DNA of 64,000 nucleotides from the NCBI GenBank assembly GCA_015680685.1, contig MNCI01033650.1, positions 906,596 to 970,595 of the forward strand, read 5' to 3'. Positions 23,187 to 36,164 of this stretch are shown in pieces; position 1 is the stretch's first letter, and every line of letters begins with the position of its first letter. Under the pieces are notes generated by a model. That model saw only the letters and a list, made by a program, of their open reading frames with translations. It had not been told where the DNA came from and searched no databases. The DNA is from Gnetum montanum. Its lineage: Eukaryota > Streptophyta > Gnetopsida > Gnetales > Gnetaceae. A program made the translations under genes and the position numbers.

Positions 23187-26100
23187 ATGGCTTTTTCAAA
23201 CACTGCCATTCACACCTTCAACATTGAGGTTCCCATCATGGTGCAAGGCACTACTAGTTCCAAACAACCACTGAACCAGACGTTGGAGGTGAGCTAATCT
23301 CTCAGAATCCAAACTCGAGGACATGAGGGATTGGCCCAACAACACAAGCGTTACAGCTTCCTCTGTGCAAAGGTGCAGGTAAATCTACCCTTGGATGTAC
23401 ATGAACTCGAGGACAAACATAGCTTCAAGTTTGCTTATTGCAACACGAAGGAGTTTGTTCCTACTACCAGTGTTTCCTTACCTTTGACACAAATAGACCA
23501 AATTCTTCTAGACTAATTAATCTAGTTGGCTAGGCTTAGGGAGCAACAGGACACTACGTCCAACCAAGATGATGCCTTTCAAGGTGAATAGGAAGAACTC
23601 GATTCCCGATCAAATGAGGAAGATTCAACCAACCCCATTCCTATCCCTCCTACCCAGTACTTCTGGGCCAAGCCATTGTCTATCACCGATTCCTTTGTGA
23701 TTATGCCTATGCTTCCACAACCTACAATTACATCTGCTATGGGTAGCCATGCTAATCCTGTATCATTTCAATGCCCTGTTTCACCTATTTCGTTTGCAGC
23801 TACTATCCCTTTGCAAACTGTTTAGTAGTCCATTCCTGTAGCACATCATACTCCAATCATGGCTACCTTACCACATGTTCTCACCATGCCTATTTCACAA
23901 TCGTATGTGACTTTTGTTTCCATTCCTACATTCACATCTATTCGACCCACTGTGGTAGGCCCTAGCCCTTCCATGTGGTGGTCCCCATTTGCTTCTTCTC
24001 CTATTTCGCAAGTGTTGCAGATGTCTCATTACGTTCGCTGTCAAACCCACCAAGCCTCACAAATGGTACAACCCAACATGGGGCTATTTTCTACTCTATT
24101 GGTGACATAAGTGGTCCATCCGGCAGCCCAACCCACAGTCGCTACCCTAACAACACCACCTACCGAGTGGTTGACAACACAAACATCACCACTCACGAGG
24201 GTCATCCCGACGGTACCACTGATGGGTCATGCCCCCACCTCCGCCATACCATATGTGGGAGCTTCCTTCGTAGTTCCCCAACTAACTACAACATCGTTGG
24301 GTCTAGACCAAGCATTCTAGCTCATCCAGACCCTCACTGAGAAAATGAAACACCTCAAAGCTACCGGGTCTGACACGGTACAAGTAATAGATTCTACTAG
24401 GATGACCCCATCAGCCCTGCAATCCTTGCTTTAACACTACCCCCAAGGATGTCTCTCCCATACTTCTTGAATTACGATGGGGAGGGAGATCGCAATGTGC
24501 ATCTTGTTACCTTCAGGTCTAAATCTTTTCTATTACAACAATAGTCACACATGATCATTCGTATTTTCACCATGTCCCTAGCTGGGAAAGCCATAGATTG
24601 GTACCGTGTGTTGCCACGCTCATCCATTTCAACTCTGGAAGAACTCCTAACCCAGTTCATGACATGCTTCAAGTACAACATGAAACCAGAAACAATGCTG
24701 GATCAGTTGATGAGCATGAAGAAAGATCCACTAGAACCAGTCCAAAAGCTCATTCAATGTTGGAGCGCAACCCTTACTGAATCCACGAGCCCATCATGGA
24801 GGCCCACTTGTTGGCCATCTTTAAAGGTGCAGTGAACGACTTCATCAAGTCCAAACTATAATACCTCGCTCCTCGGTCTCTTAGTTAGGCTTTCACTCAG
24901 ACTAAGGGCATACAAGATGCAGCTGAGGTAAGCAAAGACCCAGCCTACATCGCCTACAAAAACACCTTCACAAAGAAGGAAAAGGATAAGGCCCCAACAA
25001 CCATAGTGGCCACTGTGGCGACTGAGGTCAAGCCCAAACCTAGCAACAATGGTAGCAAGAATAGCAAGAAACCTACCATACCCATAGCTAACCCTGTGCC
25101 CAAGTAGGGCCACGTACCGCAAACTGCTATACCTACACCTGAGACATCTATGCAAACCAAATCCAACTTTGAGCACAAAGACCACTCAAAGTACACCCCA
25201 CTACCCCTTAAGCCTTTAGAACTCCTGAAGTAACTATTGGCAGCGGGATACATCCAACACAATAAGATGTCAAAAGAAGCAAACGCGAGACATCAACACT
25301 ACTGTGAGCTCATTAGGAATCCCTCTTTGGCCCTGCGCAATGAGCCTCCAGTTCCTAGGGGTTTTAGGCTAGATAAGTTTTGTGACTACCACCAATAGTG
25401 TGGTCACAACACTAATTATTTTCTGGCATTTCAGGATGACATCCAAAGATTAATCGACTAGGGGAAGTTGGTGCTGGATGAAAGCAACCCAGTGCACCCT
25501 AAAAATCAATTTATGTATGTCTACACAGATCCCCTCAACGCCAAAAATTCTGGTTACGTAATCAACACCATCAGCATTGATAATGATCCTAGGCCACTTT
25601 GACAACCATTCATGGTCCATGTGCCTCAACGTAGTGCACCAGCACCACCAACAGTTGGTCCAAGCTCACAGTAGCCGTTTGTCCTAAAAGTCCTACCACA
25701 GGCATCTACCTTTGCATCACCTGTTAGCAGAGCCATGCGGTCCTATCCATTAACACCTCTAGCTTCATTCGTCATCATGGGGCCAATGCCCTCAATAGCT
25801 CCTACCCTGTGCAACACAGCTGAACATCCTTCTCGCCCTGCAAGGAGAGAAGTCCACTTTGGAGGTGAAACGTTGAAGGGAAGTACCATCAAAGGTACCT
25901 CCAAGCCTACATCTTCATCCCACACATCTGTACCTTCACCACCAAAGATGAAGGTTGACATGACTACGTAGCCTGCATCACTCTGCCAACAAGGATCTGA
26001 ACCCAAATCCGAAGTTACCTCTCCTTGAGAAATTTGTCCTCCAGGACGAATAGAAGAGGAAGAAAGCATCAAACAGGGAGGTGGCCAAGACATTTTGGAT

Positions 26101-27006
26101 GCCCTCACATAATTCAAACAAGATCTAAAACAAAAGAACATTGCGTTGAGCTTGTACAACCTAATCATGTCATCTATCCCACATCGCGAAGCTCTGATCC
26201 GCATGTTGACAATGACTTTGGTCAACGAAGACATGCCCATTGAGGAAGAAGCAATCTACTCAGTTATGCTTCCCTATGTGCCTTCACAATCAGAATAACC
26301 TCAACTAACCTTCCACAATGATGCCATTAGGGAAGGCCCCAAGAGGGGTCAAGTAACTACGGTACCCCTTTTCATCATAATTTGGGTTGGCCAACACCGG
26401 ATCCAAAGGGTACATGTTGATGATGGGGCTGCCACGAATGTCATCCCCTTCCCCATTGTGGACAAGCTGGGCTTGGTTGACTAGATCAAACCCACAATAA
26501 CCTCATGCTTGATGTTGTTCAATGGGGCGCAGGTCTTGGTAAAGGGCACAGTTCACATGAACTTTGTAGCAGGGGACCAGTTCCCCATAAACGTAACATT
26601 TATCGTGGTCAAGGAAATGCCCAAGTTTAACGTGATCTTGAGGAGATCATGGTTAGCACAACTTAGGGCTATTTCCTCATCCATACACCAGGAAATCCAC
26701 CTATTATACGTAGGCAGAGAAGTGGTGATCCATGGTGATGAAGTAGCAACACAAGTAATTCACAACATAGGCATGGAACATGGCTCAGAAGTCATAACTT
26801 CTAAGAATGAAGTGCTTGTAGCAATCTACATTGACTACTCGACAGAGGAGTCAGCTCAGTTAGTTGATCCCCAAAACAAAAATGCATGGACTAAATTTCC
26901 TTTCCAAGTGGGAGGTGATGACATAGATGAGGGCCCTGGTGGAACGCCTCGGCCTTACGTCTCACTCAACCCACGTTGGATCAAGAAGCAGCTTTGCCTA
27001 GCGTAG
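23187..27006 (+). pseudogene. gag-pro: Gag-protease of R6
   Basis: The start ATG at 23187 (MAFSNTAIHTFNIE) is followed by a stop at codon 37. The N-terminal block RYSFLCAKVQVNLPL lies near 23350 and a Pro/Thr/Ser-rich linker at about 23640-24330. The gag core (PF03732 type) at about 24450-25000 has MSLAGKAIDWYRVLPRSSI and FKYNMKPETMLDQL. A CxxH-like knuckle (FCDYHQ, GHNTNYF) lies near 25380. The protease is at about 26340-26720 with active site HVDDGAATNV, where retroelement proteases usually have DTG or DSG. The end is WIKKQLCLA. At least two frameshifts and several stops break it. The R7 homologue is at 51438-55468. Confidence 0.75.
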
Positions 27007-27049
27007 CAACCTCACTGCTTCCTACCCACACATTACTCATATGCTTCCA

Positions 27050-27230
27050 TGCTATGGCCCGAAACAGCCTAAAACTAGTGACGTGCAATGGCCCAAAATG
27101 GCCTAAAACTACACTATGGCCTGAAACGACCTAAAACTAGCATAAGTTACCAGTTAGCCATTGTTCAAGTTGTTGACGCATCATCTCATTGGCATGTTAT
27201 GCAATGGTCTGAAATGGCCTAAAACTAGCA
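27050..27230 (+). repeat. Array b of R6
   Basis: Four units, three contiguous and one set apart, such as ATGGCCCAAAATGGCC followed by TAAAACTA, in the same place and class as in R4 and R7 and on the sense strand of gag-pol. Confidence 0.7.
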
Positions 27231-27489
27231 CATGTGCAATACACAAGTTAGCACAAAATCCTCTTACTTTATTCAAAACTGTTTTTTTTCAATGTTTTCA
27301 TTACACAAAATGGAAAATCCAAAATTTCAAATTTTTGAAAAATATCCCATGCAGTCATGGGTTATCTTTGTTCACATTTTTTTCACCATCCATTCCTGCA
27401 TCATTGCCTTATGCATCACCTTCCCCTACTTTGTCACTTATTGGCTCTTCATTCCCCCCCTCTACAGGTGTTGCACCATCACCTAGGGC
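27231..27489. other. Spacer between array b and the accessory gene 3' end in R6
   Basis: AT-rich sequence without conserved coding. ORFs across it (27161-27550, 27232-27486) have no counterpart in R4. It is the likely 3' untranslated end of the minus-strand accessory transcript. Confidence 0.35.
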
Positions 27490-30400
27490 CTGCATCGTAA
27501 GGGAGAAGTGGTCAGTTAGGGCAACAAATGCAAACTATGACCGAGCATAAACATCAACATGGTTGAAAGCGACTAAGCCAAGAAGGTCCTGCATCTGTCT
27601 CGAAGGGTATCTAGTCTAAACCAAGCCTGAGGCGATGTCAGAGCTCCTCTACCATGATATCTACTAAAAGCCTCTTGCCTAGTGTAGCATCTACTGTAGC
27701 AGCTCTCTTCCTTTCGATGGATGTCCACATCAGTGGACCCAGAGAAAAGGGGATGGTCGTGGTGTCTCCTGTGGAGAGGGCCATCTTCTAGTCAGGAGAT
27801 TTTGTGACTTTGACCTACTCTTTAAACCTAGTGTAGGCCTCAGAAGTGTCAATGGCATTTACGAATGCTTCGTACGTAAATGCCTCTATAGCAGCATCTT
27901 CATATAACTTATGATGGATGGTGTTTTCCTGTTTATACATTTGCTTATGGTTTCTTTGGGTTTACCCCCATTCAAAAATCTTGGCATTGATGTCTTTTAG
28001 ATCCTAATACTTCTGGTCTAGCAGGTTTATCTACATCTACTGCTCTATCAATTCATGGGTAGTCTCCACATTCTGACGTGCAACTATCCAAAACCTGGCG
28101 TGGTCTACCATAGCTATGTGCTAGTCCTCGTTGTTAGTGCTGTGGGCCATGACAAATTCGTTCCTTGACTTGAGATCCTCTACCTCGGCCCTTAGGTTAG
28201 CTTTCCTTTGCTCTACCCTCTGGGCTCGTTTCCACAGCTCCTTGTTGGTATGCTTGCACTCCCATAGAGAGCGCGTTAAGTGCAAAGTGCATTTGTAGAC
28301 CTCGTCGTATGCACGATGAGACACCTCGATCACTTTCGATGGGAATGTGGACACAACACTAACTTTCAAAGGTTGTGTCGAGTCCCATTTGAGTCAAGAG
28401 GCTACCATGACACAAGGAACATACCAGTTGTATTAGCAGAACATAAGTAGCAAATGCAAGAAATTTTAGCACAACAACATGAGAGCAAATAGCACTACTA
28501 CTTACCTACTTCAGGGTCCATCTGCTGAAGGTGATTAATCATGTCGTCAACAATCCCCTACATAAACATGAATTTGTCAGGGATTTCAGCCCAAGATCCC
28601 ACTTGAACCAAAGGGGGCCCTGTGGCATCAGCAATAGCATCTGCTGCATAACTAAACAAATTAGCAATGACCAAAATTAACTAAGACAAGGCAAACATAT
28701 TGTCAAACTCACCAACTTCCGGTTGCAGTCTCTCTTCCAGCTAATGCAAAATGATGGCGGAAGCTTGGCCGGAAGTTCCTCCCAGGTCCCTATGGACCTC
28801 CCCTTCATGTGCTGGTGCTTTTCCTTTGAGGAGACCAGCATATTTTTTATTCAAGGGAGACTCCTCAATAGGAGGATTCTCCCTAATAATGAGAGCCCCT
28901 ACCCTAGCTATACGAGCTCTCTGCTTGTCAACCAAGGCCCTTCTCTCCGAGACTGGGGCCCCTACGTATTTATTCGTCATCCCCATCTTAGGGGCTGACA
29001 CCTATTCGTCACCTTCCTCTTCTTCCTTTGCTAGCAAAGAAGCAACTTCGCATTAGTTCAAAATGATTTAGCCTAATGCAGGTGCTACGCAATGCTACAT
29101 CGCCTAGCACAACATAGCACAACAAGCAATAACAAAGTAAGCACTAAACAAAAATGCTTGCCAATGGGGGGTTGCATCCTCTACAGTTTTAGCCGTGGTC
29201 TTCACCCCTCCCCCTCCTCCACACAAAGGGTGTCCCTAGCTAGGGGAGGCCTCTTCTGCTGCAACTTACTGGCCATAGTCTCCACCATGAGACGTTCACC
29301 CCATGACATGCTACCATCCACAGCGGGGGGCTTCTCGCCTACATTATCCTGGCCACAAATGTTGCAGGCCACCCGATCCTTCGTCATTACAGAAAATGAC
29401 CCCCCAATTACTTCTGGGGGATCCTGGGCTCAGATGGTATGAAAGACCTAGTGAATCCATGGTCTGGAAATCTAGTCATAATTTTGCACAACCCAGCCTC
29501 CTTTCTCCTGGACCACCAAGAACTCCACGAAGTGCTTAAGAAAACCTATGTAGAAGGCGTAATGGATGTTGGAACGAGACTCCATTTTTGTATGGTTCTT
29601 CAAGATCACATCCCACAAGCCTTTCCATAGAGACTCAGCCCAGTTGTAACGAGTCCCTTCCTCCATAATCTCATGCATTATCCAGGCTTGCTCAAGCCCT
29701 AGTACCTTCCCCTGGGTAAGCAGTTGGGGGAATGTGCAAGCACGGAAGAAGGGGTAGAACTCCTTGGTAGGTCCCTCCTTGAGATTCTTCATGGGGAGCC
29801 CCTTACGCTCCTTGGTGAGCCCTAACCACTCCTGAAGGTCCTTCTTCTGGAGGGTTAACTCCATCTTAGGTCTTGACCCTATCGGAGTGCCTTCGGTGGG
29901 GACACCGAAGAGGTCCACGAATAGCTGGTCATTGATGTCAATGACCACCTACACACCATGCACATGTAGACGAAATCGTCTCACCTTGTTGGAAAAGGAT
30001 TTGACCAAGGTAAGCATCTTGGCTGCAGGAACATTCAGATTCAGGGTCAGGAATAGATCCATAAGCCTTGTCCTTTCAATGTTCTGGACTAGGGAGTCCA
30101 AAGCCCCAGCGTCCAGCCAGCGTTGGCTCGTCTCTACTTTTCCATTCTTGAAGTAAAAATTTATCCCTTGTATCCTGGTGGTTACCACCATCACCTCCTG
30201 GGGTTTCTTTACCTCTACAATGGTTCCACAAAAATGTTTAGCAAAAAACGTAGAGAATTCAAAGATTGCAAAGACACGTAAACATGTTGCACTTACTGCT
30301 CGGCCTACCAGGTCGGTATGGCAGTGGGAACAACGGGAGTTTAACCCAAAATTCTTCAACTGTGACCAGTTTGAAAGGTTTCACCAACTCCTCATCCAGC

Positions 30401-31750
30401 CAACCCTAGCCCTTGCACTGATTATAGAGGGGAGAATATGCATCTGGATAGGTGTGGTATTCACCCCCACATTGACCGATCACACCCACCCAAAGGTTCT
30501 CAGTAGAAGAGAACTCTTGCACGGCTAGTTGTGCTATGGGCAGTCAACTTGGTAGGTCACGAACCTCATCCTCATTGATGAAGAACCTGGTAGCAAGCAC
30601 ATACTATTAGCATTAGGCCACTATAGCCAGCATTGTACAAACACAACAAAACAAAGCTATGAAACTCACTCGCTAGTAAAGTAGACAGTTCCTTGAGGGT
30701 TCTGGAAGCATGTTGTCATAAAACGTGCAAGGAAAAATGTCTTGAAATAGTGGTAGCAATTGTACTCAGGCATCTCCCAAATCCAGACCAAGTGCCTTAA
30801 CCCTATTGGGCACTGACTAGATCCTTCCCCTTGCCTGCTCATGATTGCCCCATTGGTCAAAAACCTCAGAATGCCTCAGCTCACCCCAGGTAAATTGGCT
30901 TCTATTATGCTAGCCGCCTCCTCCTCCCCCAGGGAGGACCAAACAATCACACTAAAGTGGTCAAGGAGGAATTGCAAGAAGCCCTGTGCCTCCTTTTTGA
31001 ACCATACTCCCTGCTCCCACACACATATCTGGGGAGGAGGAACATTGGTCACAGGTCTCTCCACATGGCATAGGACCCCCCTAATTTCAAAAAAAAATCA
31101 GCTTGGGCCTTAGCCCCACCCTACGTAACCCATCAACAAGTGTTAATTTCATGCCTAAGTGCGATACACACATAGCATAGCAACACCTCATAGTTCATGC
31201 ATGTGGCGTAGCATTACCCTCTCCCTGCACATAGCGTAGCAAGAACACAAAAGTGTAGCATAGAAAAAACATGCAAAACAAAAAAAATGCTTAGCATAGC
31301 AACAAAGCAATCAAAAAAATGCCCTAACAAGACATGTATGGCCTAACCCTCTTAAGGGCTCTACATCACGCTATTTGAAGGTCAAGAAGCCTAAACTGCC
31401 CGAGCCCCCGTGGTTATGACAATCATAGCAGTGGCAGTTTAGGCAACCTTCCATGCAACTATGACAAAACGATTATGCATCTGCTTTAACCTAAATAGCA
31501 ACATCAGTGATGAAAGGGCCAAAATGACACAACAATAGAAAACACAAGTAGCCAAGGATAGGATGTAGAACGAAAGCAGAAAATAGCACACAAAACGATA
31601 ACAGAATTGTGAAGAAGGTAGAGGAAGCATGGTAACCTACTAGGTCAATGAAATGCTCCTCCGCATCGCAACGCATGCTTGCATCGCATGGCCCAAGGTC
31701 TTCTTCACCTCCTCAACCTTTGCAAGCACCAAATAAGTCTTAGGAGCCAT
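27490..31750 (-). pseudogene. Antisense spliced accessory gene, R6 copy (best complete copy)
   Basis: Unknown product on the strand opposite to R6 gag-pol. Inferred exons: 31750-31637, 31120-30670, 30586-30297, 30214-29162, 29030-28713, 28643-28506 and 28401 to about 27490. Intron borders are GT-AG, except the intron 4 donor, which is GC. Exon 1 gives MAPKTYLVLAKVEEVKKTLG. Exon 2 contains GVWFKKEAQGFLQFLLDHFS. Exon 4 is the best preserved, with HVHGV, VVIDINDQLFVDLFGVP, LQEWLGL, EFYPFFRACTFPQLLTQGKV and IHYAFYIGFLKHFVEFLVV. Exon 7 begins with a probable coiled coil (RVEQRKANLRAEVEDLKSRN). A few stops interrupt it (one after HVHGV). The start ATG is chosen because the MA-PK block is shared by all three copies; an upstream start is possible. 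No homology search was run. Confidence 0.7.
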
Positions 31751-31900
31751 TTTCCTACTTGCAGATTTACACTCTTCGTTGTAAAAACTCATCTTGCTAG
31801 TCGTTAACACAATCGCTTCATGCTCTGAAATCACCTTGTGCTCCGATGTGGCCTCAATGCTCTTATGATGGAGAATGGAAAAATTATGAAGGTTTAACCC

Positions 31901-31910
31901 CTATTTATGG
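31901..31910 (-). promoter_or_regulatory. TATA box of the antisense accessory gene in R6
   Basis: On the minus strand CCATAAATAG lies about 160 bp before the proposed ATG. It is followed by AGGGGTTAAACCTT and a GAG.CC.CAT block, as in R5 and R4. It is outside the LTR and points against gag-pol. Confidence 0.6.
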
Positions 31911-32084
31911 CCATAATGACAAGATGGGAAAACTTGTTGTTCTCCCTCTCCGATTAATGTGGAGCACGTCGTACAACGTAGCATGCTTGCCACGACATCC
32001 TAGCACTGTTAGCATTAAATCCTTGACACACTTCTAGCCAACTACTTACTTTTTGGAAAATAAAAAAATATATATTTTTTTATT

Positions 32085-32560
32085 ACGGGTCCGAAAAGAC
32101 CTTAAACTAGCAATCCTAGCATAGTTGCACCTCTAGCAGTCTGAAAAGACCCTAAACTAGCAATTTCAACTTGTTGCATTCGCAGTCCGCAATGACATTA
32201 AACTAACAACAACACATGCTTACATGGGTAGTTTTTGCATCTTCTTCCACATTGGTAGTGTCACAATTTCTAGCAGTTTTGTATTTTCATGTTAGCAGTT
32301 TGTATTCTTGCATTGATGATTTGGCACGTTTCATACCCGCAGTTTCCCGTTTCACATACTATCATTTTACATGGTAAGATTTTGCATGTCACGATTTGAC
32401 AGTCCAAAAATGATACTAAACTAGCAGTTTGGCATTTGCATATTGACAATCTTACAGCTTTGCATTCTGCATCAGCAATTTTACACCTTTAGCAGTTCTA
32501 CACTCTTATGCCTTGGCGGTCCGTCATGACCCTAAACTGGAAAAATTCCAATCTTTACAT
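32085..32560 (+). repeat. Array c of R6
   Basis: About five clear units, such as GGTCCGAAAAGACC followed by TTAAACTAGCA, interspersed with degenerate TTTGCAT-rich copies (for example TAGCAGTTTTGTATTTTCAT). The inverted GGTC and GACC are within six bases of each other. It lies between the accessory promoter and pol. Confidence 0.75.
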
Positions 32561-32639
32561 CATCACACTTCACAAGTTGCATCTTGTCGCTATTTTGAAA
32601 AATTTCATTACACACAATCTCTACTAATAGATGCCTCTT

Positions 32640-35600
32640 AACTAGGATTTTATCTTATGTTGGTAGGATAAGCAAGAGGTGGAAATTCATCACGACCTCT
32701 CCACACCCTTAACATTAGCACTGCCACATAGCAAGCTCACAAGATAGTTGAACCCCAACATGATCGACTAGGGGTTGACCACAACCAGCACTGTAGCAAC
32801 CTTAAAAGCATCCCCAAGCTAGCCCAAGCATCTAGTCCAAGCCCTAGACTTAGAGGTTGGGGATGTAAACGAGGACCCTCTCATTGAGACGTCTATCACC
32901 ACGTCGAAGGGGGAAGTGAAAATGCTAAAGCTCAGCTCCCTCCTAGACATACAAACGCGCAAAAATGTATCCAAGATTCTGCAAGAAAACATTAGCATCT
33001 TCGCATGGTTGTATAGCAACATGCTAGGTTTGGATCCATGGCTGATTCAGCACAACATCATCCTACCCACACATGAAGGAAATCAGGCAAAAGGCCCACA
33101 AAGTTAAGCCAAAAATCGCACTAGCCATGAGGGATGAAATCACCAAGCTATACCAAGCAATTTTCATCCGCGTGGTTGACTATTCAGAGTGGGTGTCCAA
33201 CATTGTTGTGGTTTCAAAGAAAACAAGAGGAATACGAATTTGTATAGGTTTCTGGGACTTGAACAAGGCAACGATCAAGGACAACTTCCCACTTCCAAGC
33301 ATTGATCAGCTGATCGACACCACAGCTGGTCATGCTCTACTATCCTTCATGGATGATTTCTTCAAATACAACCAAATCTACATTAACCTAGAGCATCATC
33401 TATCAACAACCTTCATGACCCCATGGGGGACATTCTGCTACACCATGATGCCCTTCGGGTTCAAGAATGCTGGAGCAACCTACCAGCGAGCCATGACTTA
33501 CATCTTCAGTGACTACATCCTAGAAACATTAAACAACTACGTGGATGATATAGCAGTCAAGTCCAAGGAGGCAGCTAATCACCCACGCGATCTAGGGGTA
33601 GTCCTTAAATGCTGCCAAATGCATGACTTATGCCTCAATCCTAAGAAGTGCATCTTTGGGATGAAAACTAGATGCATGTTAGGGTTCGTAGTATTGGAGG
33701 CTAGAATACGTGTGGACCCTGACAAAGTTAGTGCCATCGTTAACCTGGCACCTCCCACAAACCTTAAGGAGCTACGTGTTTTGCAAGGTAGAGTGCAATT
33801 CATTCAAAGGTTCATAGCAAGGTTGACTGACAAGTTATATCCCATGCAACATCTTTGAAAGAAAGGGTTAACTTCAAGTGGACAACTCAGTGTCAACAAG
33901 GCTTCGACAACCTAAAGAAAGAACTCTCACACCTCCCAACTGTGTATCCACCACAAAGGGATAAACCCTTCTTTATCTACATTGCCACCTCCGACACATC
34001 TATCATGGCACTGCTATGTCAGAAGCAAGGTGACAATTCTGAAATACCAATGTATTACCTAAGCCATGTACTAATAGCGCATCAAGAAAAATACAACGAA
34101 GTGGAGAGGAATTTCCTTACCTTAGTGTTTGCACTAAGAACGTGGAGGCATTACCTGTTTCACGGTACAACCAACATTATTTGCAAAAGCAATATACTTT
34201 GGGCTATCAATAACAACCTATACGAAAGTAGCAAGATAGCTCGATGGAAGGTAATAACCATAGATTTTGATTCACACTATGTAAGTCAATCATCAAAAAA
34301 GGGTCAAGCCATAGCAACCTAGCTCACAGCCTCGCCAGTCGATGATTAGGCAACCATAGACCCCGAATTCCTGGATGAATACATTAGCAATGTCAACATC
34401 ATCCCATCACATTTCGAAGCCACTTTACACTTCGACAGTGCCTCAACTGTGCGAGGAGGTAGCACCGCTGCCATCATAACATTCCGCTCTAGGGAAATGG
34501 ATCCATCTGCTTATCGTTTTATGTTCCCTTACACCAAGAACATGGCAGAATACGAGGGGATACTCAATGGCCTCTTAATTGCCCAAGCATCATGCATACA
34601 ACACCTGGTGATTCGGGGAGATTCACAACTAGTTGTGAATCAAATCACTGAGGTTTATGCCTGCAAGGCTATGCACCTATAACCCTACTGTGACCTAGCA
34701 AAAATCTTGCTTAATAAATTTGCAGCCACAGATGTGAAACACATGCCACACAATGAGAATACCATGGTAGATGCCTTAGCTACCCTTGCATTAAAAATTC
34801 CATTACATTCCCTAGCAAACCTGCCAACCTTGATTATAGAGTGCGTAGAGCCTATCACTCAGGTGGAACACGTGACCTCTTTCAATGCTACAGATACCCA
34901 GGAGTGGTATGCCAACATTAAAACTTATCTACAACATGATGAACCCCTAGGTGGATTGACATCCACCCAGAGAGATGCAATCCGTAAGAGTGCCTGGCAA
35001 TACATGCTCATGGGAAATGATGCCCTGTGCTGAAGCTCCTACAACAGGATATTGCTAGCATGCGTGGGTGGCGAGAAAGCATAGAAGGTAGTTAATAAAG
35101 TGCATGAGGGGCTGTGCGGTGGACACATAGCACCCAAGGCTATGGCTACAAAAATCAGATGCCTAGGGTACTACTGGCCCCACATGGAGCGTGACTGCCT
35201 TTCAAAAGTCAAGATGTGCGACACGTGCCAAAGATACGCAAATCTCATACACGTAGCACCTATAGACCTACATCTAATGTAAATCACATGGCCCTTCCAA
35301 TGATGGAAACTAGACCTCATAGGGTCTATCATGCCTGAATCCTCCCCAGGGCATAGTTTCATTATCACCTCCACTAAGTACTTCACCAAGTGGATGGAAG
35401 CTATCCCCCTGAGGAAGAAAACATCTCAGCAAATCTACCATTTCATCCTAGACAACATCATAACAAGATTCAGGCTTCCAATGACTATTATGATCAACAA
35501 TGGGCCATAGTTCAGCAGTACGGAACTTGAACCTTCTGCAACAATCTAGGCATTAAGAAATCATTCTCCTCTCCCTATTATCTGCAAGCAAATGGGTAGG

Positions 35601-36145
35601 TGAAGGCTACAAATAAGTCCATCATCAACTTGCTAAAGTGGATTCTTAATAACAGCAAGAGGTGGTGGCATGAGCATATTCTCTATCTTCTATGGGCCTA
35701 CTGGACAATGTGCAAGACCACCACAAGTAAGAACCCTTACAGCCTTGTTTATGGATATGAAGCTGTGTTGCCTCTTGAGTTGCAGGTACCATCACTCTGG
35801 ATGATCCTATCCAATGTCATGAGCAAAGCCTAGAACAATGAGTTGTGGATCATCGACCTCGACTCAATAGAGGAGGAGCATGTGCAGATGTCGAGGTGCA
35901 TCAAGCACTACTAGAGCAAGTAGCAGCAGAAGCACCATCCAGACCCACATCAACAGCTAGTGTAGAAGGGAGACCTCATCCTCAAGGCCATCTATGAGCA
36001 TGTGAGCAAATTTTCAGCCAGTTGGGAAGGTCCTTACGTGGTTACTAAAGCTTTTGGGAATGGAGCCTTCAAGTTGGTGGATATGGATAACAACAAGTTC
36101 GCAAACCCGGTGAATCACTCATACCTTAAGCCATACTACATCTAA
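32640..36145 (+). pseudogene. pol: Pol of R6: RT, RNase H, second RNase H, integrase
   Basis: The start is not certain. A leader with VKMLKLSSLLDIQTRKNV and GLDPWLIQHNI precedes RT (33073-33850), which has FPLPSIDQLID, SFMDDF and the catalytic YVDDIAVKS near 33538. A frameshift near 33855 leads into the gypsy RNase H (FFIYIATSD; YNEVERNF). The archaeal-type RNase H (34380-34800) has the full set HFDSAS, AEYEGIL, RGDSQLVVNQ and MVDALATL. Integrase (35100-36145) has HEGLCGGH, CDTC, a core eroded by stops, and a late GPYVVTKAF block. It ends KPYYI. It begins 5.6 kb after the gag-protease stop, with the antisense gene in between. Stops and frameshifts make it inactive. Confidence 0.8.
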
Positions 36146-36164
36146 AGCATGATGGTTTCCACCA

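Noticed and set aside
24856-25262. Minus-strand ORFs opposite R6 gag
   Set aside because: They mirror the gag coding frame and have no independent support.
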